Below, piece after piece: positions 52,452 through 59,536 of a stretch of DNA of 64,000 nt. The position numbers and the translations under genes were made by a program. The number at the start of each line of letters is the position of its first letter. Position 1 is the first letter of the stretch. The notes beneath the pieces were generated by a model. It was given only the letters and a program-made list of their open reading frames with translations, searched no databases and had not been told where the DNA came from. Origin of the DNA: Halomarinibacterium sp034670265 (lineage in GTDB: Bacteria > Bacteroidota > Bacteroidia > Flavobacteriales > Flavobacteriaceae); NCBI GenBank assembly GCA_034670265.1, contig JAXMNU010000001.1, forward strand, positions 667,393 through 731,392, in the 5' to 3' direction.

Positions 52452-53867
52452 TTACAACTCCCACCCCGCTCTATAGTCACGTTTTACCCAACGGTTGGCC
52501 TCTTCCCAATTGGTTACTTTCATATTAGCACCATCCCATAAAATGTTTTTACGTCCTGGGTAGTTATACGGATCCCAATCCCCTGCTTTTTTGCCTTCTT
52601 TAAAGGTTTTGTATTGGTAGGCTTTAATAGCAAGATTCCCCATAAGTACAGCTTCGGTTAAGGGTCCGCCATAGGAGAATGGCGAAGATGTTTTTTTGTT
52701 TCCACTTAAAATAGCTTCTACCCATTCTCCTTGGTGGGTGGTAGTAACTCTAGGCAAGGTAGGTTGTGGTGGTAAAAAGTGATGCATACGCTCACTAGGT
52801 AATAGGCGTGGGTTACCCGAGTAGGTATCGGTCACCATAATGCCATCGCTTCCGTGAAAAATACTTCCACCGCCATTTCCGCCTGGGATTTCGCCATCGG
52901 CTAATTCTTCGGGTAAATCGGGCATAATTCCGCCATCGTACCAATTTAAGGAAAGGTTGCCGTGCTTTTCGGTATTAAATTTTAAGCGCACCACAGAAGA
53001 CGGCGGACAGGCTTCACTATAATCGGCTTCCACAAAATCCCCCGACCAAATCGTGGTACAGCTGGCCTCAGCTTCGTAAGGGAATCCAAGCCCTAAGGCT
53101 TTAAAGGGTGTTTCCATAATATGGCATCCCATATCACCCATAGCCCCTGTTCCAAAGTCCCAAAAGCCACGCCATTTAAACGGCAAATAGTTTTCGTTAT
53201 ACGGACGCATCTTGGCAGGACCTAACCATAAATCCCAATCTAAGGTTTCGGGAATGGGATGGCCTTCAGTAATATGCTTAAAGCCTTGTGGCCACACAGG
53301 ACGGTTGGTCCAGCAATCCACTCGGTGTACTTTTCCAATCACGCCACCATTTATCCATTCTTGTGCCAAACGTATTCCATCGCTCGATGCTCCCTGGTTA
53401 CCCATTTGGGTGACGATGCCTTGCTCGTTGGCAACGTTTGCCATCATTCGGGCTTCGTAGATATTATGCGTTAGTGGCTTTTCGACATAGGCGTGTTTTC
53501 CTGCCTTCATAAATGGAATGGCAATAGTCGCATGGGTATGATCTGGTGTTGCCACCATGACCGCGTCGATATCTTTTATATGGTTGTCGTATAATTTTCT
53601 GAAATCACGATACTTTTTAGCATTGGGATGTGCATTGTAACTATTGGCAGCACGCACATCGTCCACATCGCACAGTGCCACAAACTTTACTTTTCCGGTT
53701 TCAAATAATTCGTTCACCACACCACCACCACGGCCTCCCACGCCTACGGCACCAATGTATAAAGTATCGCTAGGCGCAATGTGGTTTCCACCCAAAACAA
53801 AACTGGGTACAATAGTAAAAGCGGCACTTGCCGCAGCAGATTTTTTAATAAAGGAACGACGCTTCAT
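52452..53867 (-). CDS. Gfo/Idh/MocA oxidoreductase with Tat signal
   Basis: A 471-residue exported oxidoreductase. It begins with a twin-arginine signal (MKRRSFIKKSAAASAAF), then a Rossmann domain with IGAVGVGGRGG, EKPLTHN and the substrate domain rich in tryptophan and aspartate. The family acts on sugars and inositols. The frame is open to 53951, but the Tat signal fixes the start at 53867. Its last 36 bp are repeated at 51415-51450. Another Gfo/Idh gene ends at 420 in this window. Substrate unknown. Confidence 0.9.
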   Translation of the reverse strand: MKRRSFIKKSAAASAAFTIVPSFVLGGNHIAPSDTLYIGAVGVGGRGGGVVNELFETGKVKFVALCDVDDVRAANSYNAHPNAKKYRDFRKLYDNHIKDIDAVMVATPDHTHATIAIPFMKAGKHAYVEKPLTHNIYEARMMANVANEQGIVTQMGNQGASSDGIRLAQEWINGGVIGKVHRVDCWTNRPVWPQGFKHITEGHPIPETLDWDLWLGPAKMRPYNENYLPFKWRGFWDFGTGAMGDMGCHIMETPFKALGLGFPYEAEASCTTIWSGDFVEADYSEACPPSSVVRLKFNTEKHGNLSLNWYDGGIMPDLPEELADGEIPGGNGGGSIFHGSDGIMVTDTYSGNPRLLPSERMHHFLPPQPTLPRVTTTHQGEWVEAILSGNKKTSSPFSYGGPLTEAVLMGNLAIKAYQYKTFKEGKKAGDWDPYNYPGRKNILWDGANMKVTNWEEANRWVKRDYRAGWEL

Positions 53868-53936
53868 AGTTGCAATAGTTTGGTTTACTTTATAAAGATA
53901 GTAAAAGATTTGAAAGAAAGTTTCTATCTTCCCACT

Positions 53937-54374
53937 ATGAAAATAGTGCAAGCCACGATTGAAAATTTAGAAGATTTAGCTCCCTTATTTGATAGATACC
54001 GAGTGTTTTATAAGCAGCCTTCAGACATAGAAAAAGCTACCGCTTTTTTGAAAGAACGATTTCTGAAAAACGACTCGGTTATTTTTATGGCTTTTGAAGG
54101 TACTTCGGCATTAGGATTTACACAGTTGTATCCTAGTTTTTCTTCGGTATCTATGCAACGGACTTATATTCTGAATGATTTATTTGTTTCTTCAGAAGCA
54201 CGTGGAAAAGGGATTGGTGAAGCTATAATGAATAAAGCTAAAGCATTTGCTATTTCTGAAAACGCCAAAGGACTCACCTTAGAAACCGATATCCAAAATC
54301 CTGCGCAAAAGTTGTATGAACGATTAGGGTGGAAAAAAGACACCGAAGTTTTTCACTATACTTGGAAGGTATAA
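53937..54374 (+). CDS. GNAT-family N-acetyltransferase
   Basis: A 145-residue acetyltransferase with LEDLAPLFDRYRVFY at the N-terminus, SEARGKGIGEAIM as acetyl-CoA loop and LYERLGWKKD near the end. The start at 53937 is taken because upstream sequence of the same frame lies in the divergent gene. Substrate unknown. Confidence 0.9.
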   Translation: MKIVQATIENLEDLAPLFDRYRVFYKQPSDIEKATAFLKERFLKNDSVIFMAFEGTSALGFTQLYPSFSSVSMQRTYILNDLFVSSEARGKGIGEAIMNKAKAFAISENAKGLTLETDIQNPAQKLYERLGWKKDTEVFHYTWKV

Positions 54375-54416
54375 GAGGAGTATTTTCCCTATTTTTGAGG
54401 TTTAAATTATAGCACC

Positions 54417-54911
54417 ATGGATCACTTAACAAAACTTGAAGAGCTACTTGACCAATCCAATCAGGATATTAAAAACGGAAAGTACGAGGAGGCTACCAAC
54501 AAGCTTGAAGAAATTATAAGCATTGACCCTAACTTTGGAAAAGCCTACAATCATATGGGATATCTGTATGAAGTAAAATTTAAAGACTACGAAAAAGGGG
54601 AAACATTATATAAATTGTGTTTAGAGAAATCTCCTTTGTATCCTAGTGTGTATTATAACTATGCTGTGCTACTCTCCACATTGGGTAAATATGATGAGTT
54701 AAAAGAATTGTTAGACCAAGCTATGAATGTTCCTGGGATTACAAAATCTACTATTTACAATGAATACGCCATTATGTATGAGCAGCAGGGAAAGCTTGAT
54801 GAAGCCATTGAACATTATCGAAAAGCTGGATTAAACACACTGGATAAAGGAGTGTTGGACAGAGCGAAGACTTCTATTGAACGTTGTAAATCTAAAAAAG
54901 AATTATTTTAA
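54417..54911 (+). CDS. TPR protein upstream of trmD
   Basis: A 164-residue protein made of about four TPR units (NGKYEEATNKLEEIISIDPN, FGKAYNHMGYLYEVK, YNYAVLLSTLGKYDELKEL, YEQQGKLDEAIEHY). No signal peptide, so cytosolic. The trmD ATG directly follows its stop. A TATTTTTG -7 box lies about 20 bp upstream of its start. Function unknown. Confidence 0.88.
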   Translation: MDHLTKLEELLDQSNQDIKNGKYEEATNKLEEIISIDPNFGKAYNHMGYLYEVKFKDYEKGETLYKLCLEKSPLYPSVYYNYAVLLSTLGKYDELKELLDQAMNVPGITKSTIYNEYAIMYEQQGKLDEAIEHYRKAGLNTLDKGVLDRAKTSIERCKSKKELF

Positions 54912-55592
54912 ATGATGCGAATTGACATCATTACCGTACTTCCAGAATTAATACAAAGCCCTTTTGACGCTTCCATCTTAAAAAGAGCCATGGATAAAGG
55001 ATTGGTGGAAGTTCATTTTCACAATTTACGGGATTATGCCACCAACAAATACAAGCAAGTGGACGATTATCAGTTTGGGGGCGGTGCTGGGATGGTGATG
55101 ATGATAGAGCCAATTGATAAATGTATTTCGGGCTTAAAGGCTGAAAGAGACTACGACGAAGTCATCTATATGACCCCAGACGGCGAAACCCTCAACCAAG
55201 GCATTGCAAATGAGCTTTCTCTAAAGGGAAATATGATTATCCTTTGCGGGCATTACAAAGGTGTAGACCAAAGGGTTCGTGACCATTTTATTACACGGGA
55301 GATTTCGGTGGGGGATTATGTACTAAGTGGTGGTGAATTGGCTGCCGCTATTTTATGTGATACTATTATAAGACTTATTCCTGGAGTGTTGAGTAATGAA
55401 ACCAGTGCCTTGACCGATTCTTTTCAAGACGATTTATTAGCTCCTCCTATTTACACTCGCCCTGCCGAATACAATGGTTGGAAAGTTCCAGAAATTCTGC
55501 TTAGTGGTCATACTGCAAAAATTGATGAATGGCGCGAGGCACAATCATTAAAAAGAACGGAGGAAAAAAGACCCGATTTACTTAATAAATAA
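54912..55592 (+). CDS. trmD: tRNA (guanine37-N1)-methyltransferase
   Basis: TrmD makes m1G37 and keeps the reading frame. The 226-residue SPOUT protein has RDYATNKYKQVDD, FGGGAGMVM, LCGHYKGVDQR and ISVGDYVLSGGELAA forming the SAM knot, and the C-terminal RTEEKRPDLL helix. Length is normal. It is normally close to rplS; here dps lies between. Confidence 0.96.
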   Translation: MMRIDIITVLPELIQSPFDASILKRAMDKGLVEVHFHNLRDYATNKYKQVDDYQFGGGAGMVMMIEPIDKCISGLKAERDYDEVIYMTPDGETLNQGIANELSLKGNMIILCGHYKGVDQRVRDHFITREISVGDYVLSGGELAAAILCDTIIRLIPGVLSNETSALTDSFQDDLLAPPIYTRPAEYNGWKVPEILLSGHTAKIDEWREAQSLKRTEEKRPDLLNK

Positions 55593-55621
55593 TCCTTATT
55601 TCAACTTCATTTTAAACTATC

Positions 55622-55649
55622 ATAAACCCTAGTTTTAACTAGAGTTTAT
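55622..55649. promoter_or_regulatory. 28-bp palindrome in the dps promoter
   Basis: ATAAACcCTAGTT / AACTAGaGTTTAT with a single mismatch pair. It ends 4 bp before a TACCTTTA -7-like box (55653-55660) and so covers the -33 region, as expected for a repressor or redox-regulator site. The regulator is unknown. Confidence 0.6.
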
Positions 55650-55701
55650 AATTACCTTTATACTAATCAAATATGAAGTTGAACCTAATAAATAAAAAAT
55701 C

Positions 55702-56178
55702 ATGAGCACATTAAATAAAATAGGATTAGACACCCAAAAAAGTGAAGAACTTTCAGAATTGCTAAGTGACTTATTATCGAATTACACCGTTTTTTATCAA
55801 AATGTAAGAGGATACCACTGGAATGTAAAGGGAGAAAAGTTTTTCGAATTACATTTAAAATTTGAAGAATTGTACAACGACCTTATCTTAAAAATAGATG
55901 AAATAGCCGAACGTATTTTAACATTAGGCTATGCGCCCAATCACAAGTATTCAGATTATTTAAAAACATCGACTATTAAAGAAACAAACGAAGTAAATGA
56001 TGGTTTTAAAGCCGTGGGAAATATTTTAAATTCGATTCAAGAGTTACTTATTAAGCAACGAGTTATTTTAGATTTGTCTTCTGAAATTAATGACGAAGGC
56101 ACCAATTCTATGATGAGTGATTACATAAGAGAACAAGAGAAGCTAGTTTGGATGTATTCTGCCTTTTTAAACAAATAA
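55702..56178 (+). CDS. dps: Dps/ferritin-like DNA-protection protein
   Basis: A 158-residue ferritin-like dodecamer that stores iron with peroxide as oxidant and protects DNA. The ferroxidase site is in YHWNVKGEKFFELHLKFEELYND, followed by DEIAERILTLG. Length is normal. A 28-bp palindrome in the promoter fits a stress-responsive gene. Confidence 0.93.
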   Translation: MSTLNKIGLDTQKSEELSELLSDLLSNYTVFYQNVRGYHWNVKGEKFFELHLKFEELYNDLILKIDEIAERILTLGYAPNHKYSDYLKTSTIKETNEVNDGFKAVGNILNSIQELLIKQRVILDLSSEINDEGTNSMMSDYIREQEKLVWMYSAFLNK

Positions 56179-56194
56179 AAAACAGCGTTTAAAG

Positions 56195-56224
56195 TTGTGA
56201 GAAGTGTAAAAATGTGTATTTTTG
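56195..56224 (+). promoter_or_regulatory. promoter of rplS
   Basis: TTG at 56195-56197, exactly 19 bp, then TATTTTTG at 56217-56224: a full match to the Bacteroidota TTG-N19-TAnnTTTG promoter. Transcription would start about 56231, leaving a leader of some 65 nt. Confidence 0.75.
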
Positions 56225-56265
56225 CACCCACTTAATCCAACCTCTGGCGATGTACGTGAATGTTG

Positions 56266-56294
56266 TTTTAATCTTAACCATTTTGAAATTAAAA
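56266..56294 (+). promoter_or_regulatory. leader hairpin before rplS
   Basis: TTTTAAT / ATTAAAA arms with a 15-nt loop, ending 2 bp before the ATG. The leader of about 65 nt also has a conserved-looking CCTCTGGCGATGTACGTG stretch. I recall an L19 leader motif described in Flavobacteria, but cannot confirm that this is it. Confidence 0.45.
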
Positions 56295-56296
56295 TT

Positions 56297-56647
56297 ATGG
56301 AATCGTTAATTAAATTTGTTCAAGACGAATTTGTAACTAAAAAAGAATTCCCAGCATTCTCTGCTGGAGACACCATTACTGTTTACTACGAGATTCGTGA
56401 AGGTGAAAAAACAAGAACTCAGTTCTTTAAAGGTGTGGTAATCCAAGTAAAAGGAACAGGACTTACAAAGACCTTTACTATTAGAAAAATGTCTGGAACG
56501 GTAGGTGTAGAACGTATATTCCCTATCAATTTACCAACGCTTCAAAAAATTGAAGTAAACAAAAAAGGTAGCGTGCGTAGAAAACGTATTTACTACTTTA
56601 GAGGTCTTACTGGTAAAAAAGCAAGAATTAAAGAAAACAAATACTAA
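56297..56647 (+). CDS. rplS: 50S ribosomal protein L19
   Basis: A 116-residue L19 of the large ribosomal subunit with the FKGVVIQVKGTGLTKTFTIRK core, VERIFPINLP and the C-terminal RRKRIYYFRGLTGKKARI helix. Frame continues upstream, but the ATG at 56297 gives the conserved N-terminus and the promoter lies in the extra part. Confidence 0.96.
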   Translation: MESLIKFVQDEFVTKKEFPAFSAGDTITVYYEIREGEKTRTQFFKGVVIQVKGTGLTKTFTIRKMSGTVGVERIFPINLPTLQKIEVNKKGSVRRKRIYYFRGLTGKKARIKENKY

Positions 56648-56668
56648 GTTTTCTATAAATAACATTCT

Positions 56669-56699
56669 AAAAACGGCTCTATATAAAGGAGCCGTTTTT
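56669..56699 (+). terminator. terminator of rplS
   Basis: AAAAACGGCTC / GAGCCGTTTTT with a 9-nt loop and T-run, 22 bp past the stop codon. Confidence 0.85.
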
Positions 56700-56834
56700 T
56701 TATTGACAATTGTTAATAACCCAAGTTGATAACGTGTTATTATTTAACGGGTTGTAAAATTTGCAAAATTAAAATCTTGTACTACATTAGCAATATCAAA
56801 ACGGTTACACAATCGTGGAGATACCATAAAGTAA

Positions 56835-57104
56835 CGTTCTTTATATATCTTTTTTAATTGCTTAAAACACAAAACCTCATTGAGACTTCTGTGTATAGAT
56901 TAAAAAAGAACGAGTGGAATTTCTTTACTGTCAGGTTGGTTTCTAATCAATGTAATGTAAAAAAAGTAACACTCATTTGAACCTAGTCACAGCTGCAGGG
57001 GTATAATAAACCTGCCTCGAGTCGTAAAGACTGGTTGGTAACGGTTCGGTTCACAAGAAGCCATGTCAAAGTAGCAATACAATGATATGGCTTTTCTTGT
57101 TTTT
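56835..57104 (+). ncRNA. structured non-coding RNA candidate, family unknown
   Basis: Four consecutive helices are found: CGTTCTTT/AAAGAACG (56835-56912), GAGTG/CACTC (56912-56974), TGAACC/GGTTCA (56978-57053, with an inner hairpin GCAGG/CCTGC) and the terminator CAAGAAGCCATGTCA / TGATATGGCttTTCTTG (57054-57099) with a T-run. The 5' end may lie earlier, near a TAAAATTTG box at 56755. The GGTTGGT...AGAAGCC part recalls the 6S RNA apical arm, but no closing stem for 6S is found. No ORF of note inside. Confidence 0.5.
57054..57104 (+). terminator. terminator of the ncRNA candidate
   Basis: Long stem of about 15 bp with a 2-nt bulge, a 14-nt loop and TTTTT after the right arm. It ends the RNA well before the icd promoter, so the RNA is not simply an icd leader. 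Confidence 0.75.
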
Positions 57105-57140
57105 AGCCAGTTTTCGCTATACTTCTTACTATCCTTTTTC

Positions 57141-57171
57141 TTGAAACCTTGCTTTGTAAATTGTATATTTG
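57141..57171 (+). promoter_or_regulatory. promoter of icd
   Basis: TTG at 57141-57143, a 20-bp spacer and TATATTTG at 57164-57171, close to the Bacteroidota consensus. The start codon is 46 bp further. Confidence 0.65.
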
Positions 57172-57217
57172 CAAGCCTTTTAATATTTAGGAAGAAACTT
57201 TTACAAAACAGAAACCT

Positions 57218-59437
57218 ATGACAAAATTAGCCAAGATAATTTATACCAAAACAGACGAAGCCCCATTTTTAGCAACACATTCTTTGCTACCCATTATTAA
57301 GGCTTTTACAAAATCTTCAAATATAGATGTAGAAACAAGAGATATATCTTTGGCTGGTAGAATCATTGCAAACTTTCCTGAATATTTAACCGAAGATCAG
57401 CGGGTAAATGACGCCTTGAGTGAATTAGGTGAATTGGCAAAAAAGCCTGAGGCAAATATTATTAAACTTCCCAATATTAGTGCTTCCATTCCACAACTCT
57501 TAGAGGCTATTTCAGAATTACAAAGTAAAGGATATGCCTTACCCAATTATCCTGAAGAACCTAATACAGAAGAAGAGAAAAAAGTAAAAGCTAAATACGA
57601 TAAAATTAAAGGAAGTGCTGTAAACCCCGTTCTTCGCGAAGGAAATAGCGATCGTAGAGCTCCTCTTGCAGTGAAAAATTATGCTAAGAAAAACCCGCAT
57701 AGCATGGGTGCTTGGAGTGGTAATTCAAAAACCCATGTCTCAACCATGAGCAGTGGCGATTTTTGTCACAATGAAAAATCTGTCACAATTAATAATGCGG
57801 GAAGTGTCAAGATTATTTTAAATGATAATGCGGCTAATGAGATTGTTTTAAAAGAATCTGTACCCGTTTTAGAAGGTGAAATTATCGATGCCACTGTCAT
57901 GGAAAAAAAGGCTTTGCTTTCTTTCCTTTCTGAACAAGTTAAAGATGCAAAAGATAAAGGTGTGTTATTTTCATTGCATATGAAAGCCACGATGATGAAA
58001 GTAAGCGACCCTATTATTTTTGGACATGCTGTAGAGGTTTTCTTTTCAGAATTATTTAAAAAACACCAAACTTCTTTTGAAGAGATAGGAGTTGATGTCC
58101 GTAACGGTTTTGGAGATTTAACAAGTAAGCTTGGTGAACTTTCTTCAGAAAAAAGAGCTGAGGTTGAAAACGATATTGAAAAGATATTAAATCAGGGTCC
58201 AGACTTAGCGATGGTAAATAGTGACAAAGGCATCACCAATTTACACGTCCCTAGTGATGTTATTATCGATGCTTCGATGCCAGCTATGATTCGTAATTCG
58301 GGACAAATGTGGGATAAAAATGGTAAAACACAAGATACAAAAGCAGTCATTCCAGATAGTAGTTATGCTTCGGTATATGCTGCCACCATTGATTTCTGTA
58401 AAAAGAATGGCGCATTTGACCCAACAACCATGGGAACTGTACCTAATGTTGGTTTAATGGCGCAAAAAGCTGAAGAATACGGCTCACACGATAAAACGTT
58501 TGAAATTCCAAAAACTGGAACTGTAAAGGTTGTTGACCAAAACGGTACAACTTTAATAGAGCATAACGTTTCGCAAGGCGATATCTGGCGTATGTGTCAA
58601 GTAAAAGATGCGCCTATCCAAGATTGGGTGAAGTTAGCTATTAGCAGAGCGAAGGCTACAAAATGGCCAACTGTTTTCTGGTTAGACGAAGCCCGTGCCC
58701 ACGATGCACAAATTATTAAGAAAGTAAACACGTACTTAAAAAATTACGACACTTCTGGTTTAGATATTAAAATTCTTTCCCCTGAAAAAGCAACTGAATT
58801 TACTTTGGCGAGAGTGAAACGTGGAGAAAATACTATTTCTGTTACTGGAAATGTACTTCGTGATTACCTAACGGATCTTTTCCCTATTTTGGAATTAGGT
58901 ACTAGTGCAAAAATGTTATCTATTGTTCCTTTAATGAATGGTGGCGGACTGTTTGAAACAGGTGCTGGAGGTTCTGCTCCAAAGCACGTAGAGCAATTTG
59001 TGGAAGAAGGGCATTTACGATGGGATTCTCTAGGTGAATTTTTAGCCTTAGCGGTTTCGTTGGAACATTTAGGAGAAACCTTTAATAACCCTAAAGCATT
59101 AATACTTTCGGGAACCTTAGATAAAGCTACTGAAAAGTTACTCGAAAATGGAAAATCTCCATCTCGAAAAGTAAATGAATTGGATAATAGAGGAAGCCAT
59201 TTTTATTTGGCTATGTTTTGGGCTGAAGCACTTGCCAATCAAGACAAAGATGAAGAACTAAAAACATATTTTACTCCCATTGCATCAAAATTAAAAGCAA
59301 ACGAAGCTATTATTGTTGATGAGTTAAATGCAGCACAAGGTCAACCAGTTACAATTGGAGGATATTACTTTCCAAATGAAACCTTGGTGAATAAAGAAAT
59401 GAGAGCGAGTTCCACTTTAAATTCAATTTTAGGGTGA
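57218..59437 (+). CDS. icd: NADP-dependent isocitrate dehydrogenase, monomeric type
   Basis: A 739-residue monomeric (type II) isocitrate dehydrogenase of the citric acid cycle. The length, the N-terminal KIIYTKTDEAP, the substrate-binding SDRRAPLAVKNYAKKNPH region (about 145-162), KATMMKVSDPIIFGH and WFLDEARAHD-like WLDEARAHD are all typical of this form and unlike the dimeric Icd. The gene is monocistronic with its own promoter and terminator. Confidence 0.96.
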   Translation: MTKLAKIIYTKTDEAPFLATHSLLPIIKAFTKSSNIDVETRDISLAGRIIANFPEYLTEDQRVNDALSELGELAKKPEANIIKLPNISASIPQLLEAISELQSKGYALPNYPEEPNTEEEKKVKAKYDKIKGSAVNPVLREGNSDRRAPLAVKNYAKKNPHSMGAWSGNSKTHVSTMSSGDFCHNEKSVTINNAGSVKIILNDNAANEIVLKESVPVLEGEIIDATVMEKKALLSFLSEQVKDAKDKGVLFSLHMKATMMKVSDPIIFGHAVEVFFSELFKKHQTSFEEIGVDVRNGFGDLTSKLGELSSEKRAEVENDIEKILNQGPDLAMVNSDKGITNLHVPSDVIIDASMPAMIRNSGQMWDKNGKTQDTKAVIPDSSYASVYAATIDFCKKNGAFDPTTMGTVPNVGLMAQKAEEYGSHDKTFEIPKTGTVKVVDQNGTTLIEHNVSQGDIWRMCQVKDAPIQDWVKLAISRAKATKWPTVFWLDEARAHDAQIIKKVNTYLKNYDTSGLDIKILSPEKATEFTLARVKRGENTISVTGNVLRDYLTDLFPILELGTSAKMLSIVPLMNGGGLFETGAGGSAPKHVEQFVEEGHLRWDSLGEFLALAVSLEHLGETFNNPKALILSGTLDKATEKLLENGKSPSRKVNELDNRGSHFYLAMFWAEALANQDKDEELKTYFTPIASKLKANEAIIVDELNAAQGQPVTIGGYYFPNETLVNKEMRASSTLNSILG

Positions 59438-59460
59438 TTTAAAAAACATAAATGATTGTT

Positions 59461-59493
59461 AAAAAAAGTGCTTTAGTCTAAAGCACTTTTTTT
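59461..59493 (+). terminator. terminator of icd
   Basis: AAAAAGTGCTTTA / TAAAGCACTTTTT with a 3-nt loop (GTC), followed by a T-run. Confidence 0.85.
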
Positions 59494-59510
59494 AATTGAA
59501 GGCAATCCAC

Positions 59511-59518
59511 TACTTTTG
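59511..59518 (+). promoter_or_regulatory. -7 box of the TonB receptor gene
   Basis: TACTTTTG, exact TAnnTTTG match. It overlaps the earliest possible TTG start at 59516, which argues for the second TTG at 59537 as true start. Confidence 0.5.
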
Positions 59519-59536
59519 AAAGAAACTCAAATTGCC

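Larger units (their letters stand above)
56648..57217. other. intergenic stretch with a structured RNA candidate
   Basis: 570 bp without protein gene. It holds the rplS terminator, the ncRNA candidate at 56835-57104 and the icd promoter at 57141-57171. Hits to tmRNA, RNase P or SRP consensus motifs were looked for and not found. Confidence 0.7.

Noticed and set aside
51415..52487. Insertion sequence
   Set aside because: No transposase and no terminal inverted repeats between the direct repeats.
56701..57104. tmRNA, RNase P or SRP RNA
   Set aside because: The GGGGC...TTCGAC start and tag ORF of tmRNA, GAGGAAAGTC of RNase P and the GGAAGG/AGCAGC loop of SRP RNA are not found.
56900..57104. 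Firm 6S RNA call
   Set aside because: Only a short part resembles the apical arm; no complementary closing stem links 5' and 3' ends.
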